64,000 bases of DNA from Sphingobacteriaceae bacterium GW460-11-11-14-LB5 (GCA_002151545.1 CP021237.1:992001-1056000); one strand, 5' to 3'; positions 1-9,574 are shown, numbered from the stretch's first letter. The notes: generated by a model from the letters alone, not told the origin. Numbers and translations are program-made.

Positions 1-778
1 AGAAAAGTACAAGGTTTTGGCACAGCAGTTAAAGCTGGCTGATGTAACCTACATTCCGGTTAGTGCCTTAAAAGGCGATAACATCGTGCAAAATTCAGGT
101 AATATGGATTGGTATGAAGGAGAGAGTTTGTTACACTTCTTAGAAAAAGTTGATACCGATAACTTAGATAAATCGCAATTGGCCCGTATGCCTGTACAGT
201 GGGTGGTGCGTCCGCAAACTGAAGAATTACACGATTACCGCGGTTATGCAGGTAGGGTATTAAGCGGAACCTTTAACTTAAATGACAAGGTTACGGTATT
301 GCCTAGTGGTGCGAGCTCTACAGTGGAGAAGATTGAATTTTTTGATCAAACCCCAGATGCCGCTCATGCTGGCCAATCGGTAATTATCCACCTAAAAGAT
401 GATGTAGACATTAGCCGTGGCGATACCATTGTAAATGCTTCGGCTTTACCACAGGAATCGAAGCTGATTGAAGCAGATCTTTGCTGGATGGATGGCCGTG
501 CATTAGATACCTCTATCATGTACAATATTCAGCATAACAGTAAAATTACCCGCTGTAAAATCAGTGAAATTTTGCATAAGGTTGATATCAATACCCTTGA
601 AAAACATGCTGCTGATGAATTTAAATTGAATGATATTGGTCGTGTGATTATTAAAACTGCTGATGCTTTGGCCTTCGATTTATATGATGATAACCGGGCA
701 AATGGTTCAGCCATTTTGGTAGATACGCGTACGAACTTAACCGTTGGTGCTTTAATGTTCAGGGCAGCAGTAGAGTAG
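1..778 (+). CDS. cysN: Sulfate adenylyltransferase subunit 1 (CysN), 3' part
   Basis: The reading frame is open from base 2, so the gene begins outside the window and the TTG at 17 is not a real start. About 258 residues remain. They match the C-terminal part of the EF-Tu-like GTPase subunit of ATP sulfurylase: the end of the G domain (YIPVSALKGDN), then the two beta-barrel domains (RPQTEELHDYRGYAGRV, later IGRVIIKTADALAFDLY). With CysD the enzyme makes adenosine phosphosulfate from ATP and sulfate, with GTP hydrolysis. CysD should lie upstream, outside the window. The methyltransferase at 3430, which supplies the siroheme route for sulfite reductase, supports a sulfur-assimilation neighbourhood. 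Confidence 0.93.
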   Translation, partial: EKYKVLAQQLKLADVTYIPVSALKGDNIVQNSGNMDWYEGESLLHFLEKVDTDNLDKSQLARMPVQWVVRPQTEELHDYRGYAGRVLSGTFNLNDKVTVLPSGASSTVEKIEFFDQTPDAAHAGQSVIIHLKDDVDISRGDTIVNASALPQESKLIEADLCWMDGRALDTSIMYNIQHNSKITRCKISEILHKVDINTLEKHAADEFKLNDIGRVIIKTADALAFDLYDDNRANGSAILVDTRTNLTVGALMFRAAVE

Positions 779-1194
779 AAAAGTAGGGAATGTAAAATGG
801 AAGATGTGGGATGGAAAATGATCAATAACCAATTTTCAATCCTCAATGGCTGTAGCTTTATCGCATATCGCTAAAATCTTGATATTTTTAATTCCTTAAT
901 GCTAGAAGAACGGATGATATAAGCGGTGAGATGGAAATGATGAATATTTTATTTCAACTCATTGATCCTAAATCCTATGTGTGATGGAAGATATAATCCA
1001 GTAGAACCACAACCAAATATAATAATGAAGACTTTAGGTTTTTAATCTAAAGGGAAAGCAATTTCAGCGGGGCACCATCAGGCAGCCCCGTTTTTCGTTT
1101 ACACGCTTTTTAAATATTTTAAATTTAAGCCCTTTAATTTTTTTTATATCTTAGTTTAAATCCCTCAGATAATTTTCCGAATAAACCTAAAACT
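779..1194. other. Intergenic region, 416 bp, no gene seen
   Basis: No convincing ORF. The first 60 bp carry short words such as GGGATGGAAAATG that recur just after the gene ending at 59331 (59338-59390), so they look like a degenerate dispersed repeat. A terminator-like hairpin lies at 1066-1096. The last 100 bp are AT-rich and probably contain the promoter of the bestrophin gene, but no clear TAnnTTTG box was found. Confidence 0.5.
1066..1096 (+). terminator. Rho-independent terminator-like hairpin
   Basis: Arms CGGGGC (1068-1073) and GCCCCG (1085-1090) are followed directly by TTTTT. It lies 290 bp after cysN, so it could end a long cysN transcript or an unannotated short RNA. Confidence 0.6.
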
Positions 1195-2204
1195 ATGCAC
1201 GCTGGAAAGAAATACACCTTTTTCGAATTTATTGTATGGACCCGACGAGATATTTATCGTTTAACCATTCTCGCCATTATTCCAACTGTTCTTTATCATT
1301 TCTGTAAGTTCACATTTCTTTCCATTTCCTGGGTCCCGGTGGCACTTTTAGGTACTGCTGTTTCCTTTATCATAAGTTTTAAAATAATGCCAGTTACGCA
1401 CGTCTTTGGGAAGCCAGGCAGATTTATGGTGGAATTATCAATGCGAGTCGTGCTTTTGGGGTCATGGTACGCGATTACCTGGCCAATCAGGATAAAAAGG
1501 CAGACATTCAGGTTATTTTTTACCGCCATTTCGCCTGGTTAACCGCCCTTCGGTTTCAGTTAAGAGAGCCGAGGGCCTGGGAAAACTCGAACGATCCCCG
1601 TAATATAGAATATGCCAGACTATATCATGTTTCCGAAAAAACGGAGAAGTTAGAAGATATCTTATCGAAATATCTTTCAACAGATGAGTTGAAATACATT
1701 TTAACCAAGAAAAATAAATCTACTCAGTTAATGGCTTTACAATCTCGCCATATCAATAAATTGGCTGCTGCAGGGAACTTATCCGACTTGCAACTACAAT
1801 CTTTGCAAAGTTCGGTTACCAGTTTTTACGATAACCAGGGCAAAGCCGAAAGAATTAAAAATTTCCCTTACCCACGCCACTTTTCATCAATAGCAACCAT
1901 TATGTTAAACTTATTTGTGTTTTTAGTGCCATATGGCTTATTAAACGAGTTTAACAAACTGGGGAATGGTACTTTGATTGAGGGTTATTCTATTTGGTTA
2001 AATATTCCATTCGCCATTTTACTCACCTGGGTGTTTAACTCGCTGGATATTGTTGGCGAAAGTTCTACCAACCCTTTTGAAGGAAGTGCCAATGATGTGC
2101 CAATTAGCAATATCTCGCGGACAATAGAAATCGATATGAGGGATATGCTTGATGAAACAGATCTGCCGCCGGTACTAACACCCGAAAATAGTATTCTGAT
2201 GTAA
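1195..2204 (+). pseudogene. Bestrophin-family channel, broken by a 1-base frameshift
   Basis: Two overlapping frames (1195-1542 and 1464-2204) together give one bestrophin/UPF0187-type anion channel of about 336 residues, the usual size of bacterial homologues. The N part has two membrane segments (TILAIIPTVLYHF and VPVALLGTAVSFIISFK). The C part has the hydrophobic segment near IATIMLNLFVFLVPYGLL and the motif NPFEGSANDVP. The frame breaks at the AAAA run 1381-1384. Adding one A restores KNNASYARLWEARQIYGG, which joins smoothly to the downstream frame and is typical of the family. Bestrophins form pentameric inner-membrane chloride channels. The cause may be a real mutation or a homopolymer sequencing error; programmed -1 slippage does not fit the codon phase. 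Confidence 0.85.
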
Positions 2205-2280
2205 ATTTGCATTATGGAAATGATGGGAAATAGTCATCGTATTTGTATATTGAAGTAGAAAACAATAAACGACAAATACC

Positions 2281-2751
2281 ATGAAAAGAAATATCCTTTA
2301 CCTTGCCCTGGCAGCAATCCCTTTTGCGTATGCCTGTACCCAAAATAATAAAACAGCCACTGGCGCTAAAACCAAAACCGATTCTTTGGTTACTGAGAAC
2401 TGTTATGCTGCGGCCTTTGAAAAAGACAGTGCTGCCATGAATGTTAAAATATTGGCCTCTGGTAAAGTTACAGGCTCATTATTGATTAACTACGGAGAGA
2501 AACCCCATAACAATGGCACCATTGATGGAAAATTTAATGGCGATACTTTATTGGTCGATTACCGCTTTAAAACCGGTGAAGATACGGTAAGCGTTTATAC
2601 CAATCCATTGGCATTTTTAAAGAAAGATGGAAAACTCATTATGGGCATAGGGCAAATTGAAACCACGCTCGGAAGGTCGTATTTTGTTAAAGATAAACCT
2701 ATTAATTTCGAAGCCGGTAAATTTATTTTTCAAGGTGTAGATTGTAAGTAA
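2281..2751 (+). CDS. Small lipoprotein of unknown function
   Basis: 156 residues. A hydrophobic N terminus ends in the lipobox FAYAC, so Cys19 is the likely lipidated residue and the protein should be anchored in the envelope. The mature part is rich in beta-strand patterns (KVTGSLLINYG, GTIDGKFNGDTLLVDYRFK). Similar lipoproteins of Bacteroidota are known only as hypothetical proteins. It follows the bestrophin remnant by 76 bp on the same strand and may share its transcription. No enzymatic motif was recognised. Confidence 0.75.
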   Translation: MKRNILYLALAAIPFAYACTQNNKTATGAKTKTDSLVTENCYAAAFEKDSAAMNVKILASGKVTGSLLINYGEKPHNNGTIDGKFNGDTLLVDYRFKTGEDTVSVYTNPLAFLKKDGKLIMGIGQIETTLGRSYFVKDKPINFEAGKFIFQGVDCK

Positions 2752-2781
2752 ATTTAATTCTGAGCTAAAATGAAAGCTAAT

Positions 2782-3275
2782 GGTCTTAGCGTCTCGCTAA
2801 GACCATGTTCATTTTACTATGTTTGTTTTTGCCACGGAGGCACAGAAAACACGGAATCTCCAATCAGTTGGTCGTCCTGAGCGGAGCCGAAGGATCTTTG
2901 AAGTAGCTCTCATGTGTCAGCATAAAGATTATCCATGCTACTGGTCTTAGCGTCTCGCTAAGACCATGTTCATTTTACTATGTTTGTTTTTGCCACGGAG
3001 GCACAGAAAATACGGAATCTCCAATCAGTTGGTCGTCCTGAGCGGAGTCGAAGGATCTTTTGAAATAGATCTTCTGTGTCAGAATAAAGATTCTTCATCG
3101 CCGCTACTGGTCTTAGCGTCTCGCTAAGACCATGTCCGTTCGTTTTTATTGTGTTTGTTTTTGCCACGGAGGCACAGAAAACACGGAATCTCCAATTAGT
3201 TGGTCATCCTGAGCGAAGTCAAAGGATCTTTGAAGTAGATCTTATGTGTCAGAATAAGGATTCTTCATCGCGTTC
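2782..3275. repeat. Three tandem copies of a 161-166 bp palindromic repeat
   Basis: Each unit begins with a perfect hairpin, GGTCTTAGCG-TCT-CGCTAAGACC, at 2782-2804, 2943-2965 and 3109-3131. Each continues with a conserved tail containing GCCACGGAGGCACAGAAAA and a TCCTGAGCG..GAAGGATCTTT segment. Copies differ by a few substitutions and small indels. No coding gene is supported between 2752 and 3429; the short frames here change between copies. Confidence 0.9.
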
Positions 3276-3382
3276 AGAAATATAAGTTCCTCATTAACAG
3301 TTAAAATCATCAAAATCGACACCTGCTAAAAAATTAAATGAAAATATTTTAAAATAAATTACTACTATTCCCATAGACTTTA

Positions 3383-3390
3383 TATATTTG
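3383..3390 (+). promoter_or_regulatory. Possible -7 box for the SUMT gene
   Basis: TATATTTG matches the Bacteroidota -7 consensus TAnnTTTG and would give a leader of about 35 nt before the start at 3430. No good TTTG -33 element lies 19-21 nt upstream, so support is only partial. Confidence 0.45.
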
Positions 3391-3429
3391 TATAATTAAC
3401 AAACGTATAACGAGCTTAAATTATCTGTT

Positions 3430-4224
3430 ATGATTTTGAATAAAGTAGAAAAAGCGAACATTGAACCAAGAATTACTTTAATAGGTGCAGGTCCTGGCGA
3501 TCCGGATTTATTTAGTTTAAAAGGTGTTAAAGCATTAAAAACAGCTGATGTTGTTTTGTATGATGCAAATGTGAACGAAGCTTTATTATGTCATGCACCA
3601 GATGGTATTCCAAAAGTTTACGTGGGTAAACGTTCAGATGATGAATCGTTTTCGCAGGATGCAGTTAACAAACTGATTGTTGATTATGCTTTAAACTACG
3701 GTCACGTGGTACGTTTAAAAAGCGGCGATCCGTTTTTCTTCGCCAAAGGATACGAAGAAATAGATGCTGCAGAATCGTACAGTATCCCTACTGAAATTAT
3801 TCCGGGTATTTCGAGTGCAACGGGTGCGCCAAGTTTGCAAAAGATCCCAATGATTTATAAAGATTTGAGCGAAAGTTTTTGGGCAGTAACCGGAACAAAC
3901 TCAAAAGGAGAAATTTCTGAAGATTTATATATCGCAGCAAAAACCAAAGCGACTATTGTGGTATTAAACGGAATTGAAAAAGTAAAAGAAATTGCAGCCA
4001 TATTCCAGGCAGAAAATAAAAATCTTTTGCCAGTAGCAGTCATTCAAAATGGTTCTACCTCAGAAGAAAAAATTGCAGTTGGCATTGTTGATACCATTGC
4101 TGAGATTGTTGAAGATAAAAGAATAACCGCACCAGCTTTATTGGTTTTTGGAGATGTAGTTTCCTTACACCCGCAATTTCAGCCGATCCGCGATTTCTAC
4201 GAAATTATCGCCGAAGAATATTAA
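3430..4224 (+). CDS. cobA: Uroporphyrinogen-III C-methyltransferase (SUMT)
   Basis: 264 residues, the length of a stand-alone SUMT. It transfers two methyl groups from S-adenosylmethionine to uroporphyrinogen III, giving precorrin-2 for siroheme or cobalamin. Family motifs visible are the N-terminal glycine loop LIGAGPGDPDLFSLKG (about residues 17-32), RLKSGDPFFFAKG (about 97-109) and PGISSATGAPS. The usual RLKGGDPFVFGRGGEE is slightly changed here. There is no fused dehydrogenase/ferrochelatase domain, so it is not full CysG. Its nearness to cysN suggests siroheme supply for sulfite reductase. A strong terminator follows at 4263. Confidence 0.9.
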   Translation: MILNKVEKANIEPRITLIGAGPGDPDLFSLKGVKALKTADVVLYDANVNEALLCHAPDGIPKVYVGKRSDDESFSQDAVNKLIVDYALNYGHVVRLKSGDPFFFAKGYEEIDAAESYSIPTEIIPGISSATGAPSLQKIPMIYKDLSESFWAVTGTNSKGEISEDLYIAAKTKATIVVLNGIEKVKEIAAIFQAENKNLLPVAVIQNGSTSEEKIAVGIVDTIAEIVEDKRITAPALLVFGDVVSLHPQFQPIRDFYEIIAEEY

Positions 4225-4262
4225 GATATTTTTTAAACCAAAAATATATTTGTTTTGTTGTT

Positions 4263-4293
4263 AAAACCGCTTAAGGATTTAAGCGGTTTTTTT
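4263..4293 (+). terminator. Rho-independent terminator after SUMT
   Basis: An AACCGCTTAA / TTAAGCGGTT stem with a short loop is followed by a run of seven T. It is 38 bp after the stop codon. Confidence 0.9.
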
Positions 4294-4519
4294 GCGTTTG
4301 GTAGAGTCGCTGTTGATGTCAAAAAATCCAGGTATAGATAACTCTTATTAACCGCATAATCTGTTCTACTTTAAGATGGATGGCCTTGCCGAAAGGGTTA
4401 AATGAGCCATATATAGGGTATTTAACAGTTTAAAACGATTAACTAAAAATTTAATTATCATTATTTGCAAAATTCAAAACAATTAGTAACTTACTTAGGT
4501 TATCTAGACCAAATATTTG

Positions 4520-5932
4520 ATGGAAATTATACATATAAGTGCTGAGTGTTACCCTGCAGCAAAAGTTGGAGGTTTAGCCGATGTAGTAGGAGCCTTACCA
4601 AAGTACCAAAATAAATTAGGCCACATTGCCAAGGTGGTAATACCAGCTTACGATACAAAATTTATCCGTGAAAGTGAATTTGAAGTGACTTATGATGCCT
4701 GGGCAAATTACGGAAACAATCATTTTCAATACCGCATATTAAAAGAAAAAACCAATAAACTTGGTTTCGATTTATACATTGTTCATATCCAGGGTTTAAC
4801 GGATCGCCCGGGCGTATATGGATATCACGATGATACAGAAAGATTTGTCGCTTTCCAGATTGCCACACTCGATTGGATTGTACAATGGGAACATCGTCCG
4901 GATGTCATTCATTGTCACGATCACCATACAGGTTTAATTCCTTTTATGGTTTCAAATTGCGTAAAATATAAGCCAATAAGTGGCATTCCGACAGTTTTAA
5001 CCATTCACAATGCACAATATCAGGGTCAGTTTGGCTGGGATAAATTATACTATATACCAGCATTCGATTTATGGAAAGGTGGTTTACTGGGCTGGGAAGA
5101 TGCCATTAACCCTTTAGCATCGGCCATTAAATGTGCCTGGAGGGTAACCACCGTATCGCCAAGTTACCTGGATGAGATGATGAACAATGCACGTGGATTG
5201 GAAAGTTTGTTAAGGCAGGAGCGATGGAAATCATTAGGAATATTAAATGGAATCGATAGCGAGGTTTGGAATCCGGAAACCGATCCGATGCTGAGTAAAG
5301 GTTATAATTTAAAAACAGTTGAAGCAGGCAAACTGGCAAACAAAACAGCACTCTGTGATGTTTTTCAATTGGATGCGTCTAAACCCCTGTTTACTTTTAT
5401 CGGCAGGTTAGTTGATGAAAAAGGAGCCGATTTATTGCCCGATATTTTTTATACCGCTTTACAACAACATGGTGATAACATCAATGTTCTGGTGTTGGGA
5501 TCAGGAGACAATTGGGTGGAAGGCCGGTTAAATCAATTGAAAGATATTTTTACAGGTAAATACAATGCTTATATTGGCTACAACGAACAGGTTTCGCACG
5601 AGATGTATGCTGGAGCAGATTTTCTGATTATGCCATCACGGGTTGAACCTTGTGGTTTAAATCAGCTTTATGCATTAAGGTATGGAACGGTTCCTATTGT
5701 GCGCCGTATTGGAGGATTGAAAGATACAGTCATTGATATAGGCGATAAGGGCTTTGGGATTTGCCACGATCAAACCAGTATTTGGGATGTTACCCACGCC
5801 ATTAACCGTGCTGTTGAATTATATAATGATAAAAAAGCTTTTAAAGCAGTTAGAAAAACAATGATGAAAATAGACCATTCGTGGGATAAGGCAGCATTGA
5901 ATTATATTGAATTATATCAAATATTAAAATAA
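4520..5932 (+). CDS. glgA: Glycogen synthase (ADP-glucose, GT5)
   Basis: 470 residues. I chose ATG at 4520; a TTG three bases earlier adds one residue only. The N terminus has the ADP-glucose binding motif KVGGLADV (K15), and the C-terminal GT-B half has the motif RVEPCGLNQLYALRYGTVPIVRRIGG. It transfers glucose from ADP-glucose to the growing alpha-1,4-glucan in the cytoplasm. It forms a two-gene unit with glgC, which begins 9 bp after the stop. No branching enzyme gene is present here. Confidence 0.95.
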   Translation: MEIIHISAECYPAAKVGGLADVVGALPKYQNKLGHIAKVVIPAYDTKFIRESEFEVTYDAWANYGNNHFQYRILKEKTNKLGFDLYIVHIQGLTDRPGVYGYHDDTERFVAFQIATLDWIVQWEHRPDVIHCHDHHTGLIPFMVSNCVKYKPISGIPTVLTIHNAQYQGQFGWDKLYYIPAFDLWKGGLLGWEDAINPLASAIKCAWRVTTVSPSYLDEMMNNARGLESLLRQERWKSLGILNGIDSEVWNPETDPMLSKGYNLKTVEAGKLANKTALCDVFQLDASKPLFTFIGRLVDEKGADLLPDIFYTALQQHGDNINVLVLGSGDNWVEGRLNQLKDIFTGKYNAYIGYNEQVSHEMYAGADFLIMPSRVEPCGLNQLYALRYGTVPIVRRIGGLKDTVIDIGDKGFGICHDQTSIWDVTHAINRAVELYNDKKAFKAVRKTMMKIDHSWDKAALNYIELYQILK

Positions 5933-5941
5933 GCTTAAACT

Positions 5942-7210
5942 ATGACCGACAAAGTTTTAGGCGTTATCCTTGGCGGTGGCCAGGGCTCTAGATTATCGCC
6001 ACTAACACAAACACGTTCTAAACCGGCAGTTCCGATTGCTGGTAAATACAGATTGGTAGACATCCCGATTTCAAACTGCCTGAATTCTGGTATTCATCGA
6101 ATGTTTGTGTTAACCCAGTTTAATTCAGCATCCCTAAACAAACACATTAAAAACACGTATCACTTTAGCCATTTTAGTACGGCCTTTGTTGATATTTTGG
6201 CGGCTGAACAAACTGTACAAAACTCAGGTTGGTTTCAGGGTACAGCAGATGCAGTCCGTCAGTGTATGCATCACATTGTTTCGCACGAGTTCGATTACAT
6301 CTTAATCTTATCGGGCGATCAGTTGTATCAGATGGACTTTAAAGATATGATCGAAAAACATATCGAAGCCAATGCAGAAATTACTATTGCAACTATTCCG
6401 GTGACGGCAAAAGATGCAACTGATTTTGGTATTTTAAAGGCTGATGATGAAAACATGATCACTTCTTTTATCGAAAAACCTAAAACGGGTTTAGAAGATT
6501 GGATTTCGGATACCGGTGAAGAAATGCAGGGCGAGGGACGTAATTTCTTAGCTTCGATGGGTATTTACGTATTCAACCGCGAGTACCTGATCAATATCTT
6601 AAATGAGAACGAAGAGGAGAAAGATTTTGGTAAAGAAATTTTGCCTAGAGCAATTTCTCAGAGCAGGGTTTTAAGCTATCAGTACGAAGGTTACTGGACT
6701 GATATTGGAAATATTTCATCTTTCTTTGAGGCCAATTTAGGCTTAACGGATGAAATTCCTAAATTTAATATGTTCGATAGTAACCATGCTATTTTTACAA
6801 GAGCGAGGATGTTACCGCCATCGAAAATTTCGGGTACCACTTTGGATAAAACCATTATTGCCGAGGGCTGTATTATTCAGGCCAGTAAAGTAGAACATGC
6901 GGTTTTAGGGATCAGATCAAGAATTGGAAAAGATACCGTAATTACCAATGCCTACATAATGGGTAGCGATCGGTACCAAACACTGGAAGAAATTCAGGAT
7001 GAAACCAGTAAAGGGCATTCATTAATCGGTATCGGAGACCGCTGTCATATTAACAACGCGATTATCGATAAAAACTGTCGCATCGGGAACGATGTAAAAA
7101 TTAATGGCGGCGACCATTTAGAAGATGGCGACTTCGAACTTTATGCCGTTAAAGATGGCATAGTGGTCATTAAAAAAGGAGCAGTAGTGCCTAGCGGTAC
7201 TGTGATTTAA
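5942..7210 (+). CDS. glgC: Glucose-1-phosphate adenylyltransferase
   Basis: 422 residues, the typical length for GlgC. It makes ADP-glucose from ATP and glucose-1-phosphate, the committed step of glycogen synthesis. The N-terminal nucleotidyltransferase motif GGGQGSRLSPLTQTRSKPAV and RLVDIPISNCLNSGI are clear, and the C terminus has left-handed beta-helix repeats. It is co-transcribed with glgA and ends before a strong terminator at 7234. Allosteric behaviour cannot be read from the sequence. Confidence 0.95.
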   Translation: MTDKVLGVILGGGQGSRLSPLTQTRSKPAVPIAGKYRLVDIPISNCLNSGIHRMFVLTQFNSASLNKHIKNTYHFSHFSTAFVDILAAEQTVQNSGWFQGTADAVRQCMHHIVSHEFDYILILSGDQLYQMDFKDMIEKHIEANAEITIATIPVTAKDATDFGILKADDENMITSFIEKPKTGLEDWISDTGEEMQGEGRNFLASMGIYVFNREYLINILNENEEEKDFGKEILPRAISQSRVLSYQYEGYWTDIGNISSFFEANLGLTDEIPKFNMFDSNHAIFTRARMLPPSKISGTTLDKTIIAEGCIIQASKVEHAVLGIRSRIGKDTVITNAYIMGSDRYQTLEEIQDETSKGHSLIGIGDRCHINNAIIDKNCRIGNDVKINGGDHLEDGDFELYAVKDGIVVIKKGAVVPSGTVI

Positions 7211-7233
7211 AATAATCATTATTCATTAACCAG

Positions 7234-7264
7234 AAGCCAGTCGCGATTTCGTGGCTGGCTTTTT
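7234..7264 (+). terminator. Rho-independent terminator after glgC
   Basis: A 12-bp stem beginning AGCCAG and ending CTGGCT, with two G-T pairs, leads straight into TTTTA. It lies 24 bp after the glgC stop. Confidence 0.88.
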
Positions 7265-7272
7265 ATTTGGAC

Positions 7273-7332
7273 GAACCCTTGTTTATAAACCTGATAAAGC
7301 GGAAAGCCCGGAGCGAGGAACGAGTGAGGACT
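7273..7332. repeat. 60-bp direct repeat, copy 1
   Basis: An identical 60-bp segment occurs here and at 7477-7536. It begins GAACCCTTG and ends GAGTGAGGACT. Part of it, reversed and partly deleted, recurs at 48877-48903, so it belongs to a dispersed family. The 510-bp gap 7211-7720 holds only the terminator and these repeats, and no gene. Confidence 0.9.
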
Positions 7333-7476
7333 CTGATAAATTTTTAGTTTTATTTGGAAGGCATTTGCAGTAAGTCTTTTTAATGTTGGCCCCGCTTTTC
7401 ATTACTTCCGATGAAAAATCGAAATCATTTCAATCGGCCTTATTGAAATAGGCCTGTGCTAATTAAAAATGTATCA

Positions 7477-7536
7477 GAACCCTTGTTTATAAACCTGATA
7501 AAGCGGAAAGCCCGGAGCGAGGAACGAGTGAGGACT
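7477..7536. repeat. 60-bp direct repeat, copy 2
   Basis: Identical to 7273-7332. The two copies are 204 bp apart with unrelated sequence between them, so this is a dispersed element rather than a recent tandem slip. Confidence 0.9.
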
Positions 7537-7720
7537 TGAAGCGATTGCAGGGCTGGAGTAAGCGATTGAAACAGAACCCTCCATTTCCAAAAACGAATAA
7601 ATACCTCATTATTTTAGCACAGATTTTATAAGTTTTTAAAGCCTGTAAAAGCTTTTTTAAAATTTTCTCTCTAACATTTTCCTAATCGGCTTGTTACTAA
7701 AATAAACAAAATTATAGTCT

Positions 7721-9505
7721 ATGGCCGAAAAGCATCTTTATCAAACCGGAATTATAGGAAATTGCGCTTTCATTGCACACGTAAATAAAAACACCGATAT
7801 ATCCTGGCTTTGCTGGCCCCGCTTCGATAGCCCTTTTGTATTTGGCAGTTTATTGGATGAGAAAAAGGGAGGTGAATTTTCAATCTTGCCACAAGGCGAA
7901 TTCACTTCTCATCAATATTATATCGAGAACACCAATGTGTTAAGAACAGAGATTACTGCCGAAGATGGAAAATACCGGATTACAGATTTTGCACCCCGTT
8001 TTCATCTATACGATCGTTATTTTAAACCGCTCATGTTCATCAGAAAAATCGAACCTTTGGAAGGGAGCCCGCGCATTACCATCAAGTGCAAGCCTGTGTG
8101 CGATTATGGAAAAGGTAAAATGAAATCGAGCAGGGGCAGTAATCACATTGATTATCTGGGTTGTGACGAAAATATCCGTTTAAGTACGAATGTATCGCTT
8201 ACCTATATTTTTGACGAGAAAGCATTTGTACTGAATGAGGCTAAATATCTCATCATGACGTATGGCCAAAATCTGGAAGCTCCTGTAGTAAGTACTGCTG
8301 AAAATTTTTTGCGTGAAACGATAGCTTATTGGCGGTTATGGATTAAACATTCGTCCATTGCAGGTTTTTACCAGCCTTTTGTTATCCGTTCGGCCCTGGT
8401 GCTTAAAATCCACCAATATGAAGACACTGGCGCAATTATAGCTGCAAGTACAACCAGTTTACCAGAATCACCGGGTAGTACCCGAAACTGGGATTACCGG
8501 TATTGCTGGCTGCGCGATTCTCACTATGTATTAACTTCGTTAAACCATATTGGCCATTTTGAAGAAATGGAGCGGTATTTTAATTACCTGTCTGATATTT
8601 CGCACGCGGAGGATATACGTTACCAACCCCTGTATGGCATTGCGGGTGAAAGGGAAATTACCGAACGTACATTAGACCATTTGACAGGATACAAGGGCGA
8701 ACAGCCCATTAGGGTAGGGAACCAGGCCTATGAACATATTCAGAATGATATTTATGGTCAGGTTTTAATTTCGATGTTACCACTCTATACCGACCACCGT
8801 TTTGTTTTTTCAGAACGTAGCGATTCGGTAAGGTGGATTGAAAGTGTGCTTTCTAAAATTGAACGGACAATTGATGAAAAGGATGCCGGAATCTGGGAAT
8901 TCAGAAATATTGCCAATGTACATTGTTACAGTAATTTATTTCAATGGGCAGGCGCACAGGCTGCTTTAAAAATGGCCAAAACAATTGGTAATGATGATTT
9001 TGAGAAACGCGCGCAGGTTTTAATTGATAAAGCTGCTGCACACATAGAAGCCTGTTACGATCCGGAACGAAAAGTGTATACCAACGCTGTAGGAAGCCCG
9101 CATTTAGATGCCAGCACCTTACAATTGATCATGATGAATTATTTGGATCCTGCATCAGACCGGGCAAAGGATCATTTAATAGCTTTAGAAAAAGAACTGA
9201 AAACGGAAGATGGACTATTTTACCGTTATTTACATGCTGATGATTTTGGTAAACCAAAAACCACATTTTTAATTTGTGCCTTTTGGTATGTGGAAGCTTT
9301 GGCATGCGTTGGCCGAACCGATGAAGCGATAAAAGAATTCGAAAACATTATTAAATATTGTAACCACCTTCTTTTATTCAGTGAGGATGTTGATGCTAAA
9401 ACGGGTAGCCAGTGGGGTAATTTCCCGCAAGCTTATAGCCATGTGGGATTAATGAATGCGGCTTATCGCATTGCAATTAAACTGGATAGGCCGATATTTT
9501 TGTAA
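7721..9505 (+). CDS. Glycoside hydrolase family 15 protein
   Basis: 594 residues, the size of the bacterial GH15 group that includes glucoamylases and trehalases. The N-terminal beta domain begins TGIIGNCAFIAHV..ISWLCWPRFDSP. The (alpha/alpha)6 catalytic domain has the signature STTSLPESPGSTRNWDYRYC at about 243-262, followed by WLRDS. No signal peptide is seen, so it is probably cytoplasmic. The substrate cannot be decided from sequence: glycogen/maltodextrin breakdown fits the adjacent glgAC, and trehalose hydrolysis fits the convergent trehalose synthesis gene. Confidence 0.88.
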   Translation: MAEKHLYQTGIIGNCAFIAHVNKNTDISWLCWPRFDSPFVFGSLLDEKKGGEFSILPQGEFTSHQYYIENTNVLRTEITAEDGKYRITDFAPRFHLYDRYFKPLMFIRKIEPLEGSPRITIKCKPVCDYGKGKMKSSRGSNHIDYLGCDENIRLSTNVSLTYIFDEKAFVLNEAKYLIMTYGQNLEAPVVSTAENFLRETIAYWRLWIKHSSIAGFYQPFVIRSALVLKIHQYEDTGAIIAASTTSLPESPGSTRNWDYRYCWLRDSHYVLTSLNHIGHFEEMERYFNYLSDISHAEDIRYQPLYGIAGEREITERTLDHLTGYKGEQPIRVGNQAYEHIQNDIYGQVLISMLPLYTDHRFVFSERSDSVRWIESVLSKIERTIDEKDAGIWEFRNIANVHCYSNLFQWAGAQAALKMAKTIGNDDFEKRAQVLIDKAAAHIEACYDPERKVYTNAVGSPHLDASTLQLIMMNYLDPASDRAKDHLIALEKELKTEDGLFYRYLHADDFGKPKTTFLICAFWYVEALACVGRTDEAIKEFENIIKYCNHLLLFSEDVDAKTGSQWGNFPQAYSHVGLMNAAYRIAIKLDRPIFL

Positions 9506-9513
9506 GGCAGTAA

Positions 9514-9560
9514 GTGGATTGCAAATCCACATTTCAAGAGTCGGGATTGCAAATCCCGAC
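9514..9560. repeat. Two adjacent hairpins with the core GGATTGCAAATCC
   Basis: The inverted repeats GTGGATT-GCA-AATCCAC (9514-9530) and GTCGGGATT-GCA-AATCCCGAC (9540-9560) share loop and core. They follow the GH15 stop by 9 bp and could act in termination or mRNA-end protection. Confidence 0.8.
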
Positions 9561-9574
9561 TAACTTAAAAATAT

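Noticed and set aside
1378..1390. Programmed -1 frameshifting in the bestrophin gene
   Set aside because: The downstream frame is indeed -1, but no X XXY YYZ heptamer lies in the right codon phase and no strong downstream hairpin is seen. A lost A is simpler.
2970..3167. Short minus-strand ORF in the tandem repeat
   Set aside because: It spans a repeat boundary and is not preserved in the other two copies.
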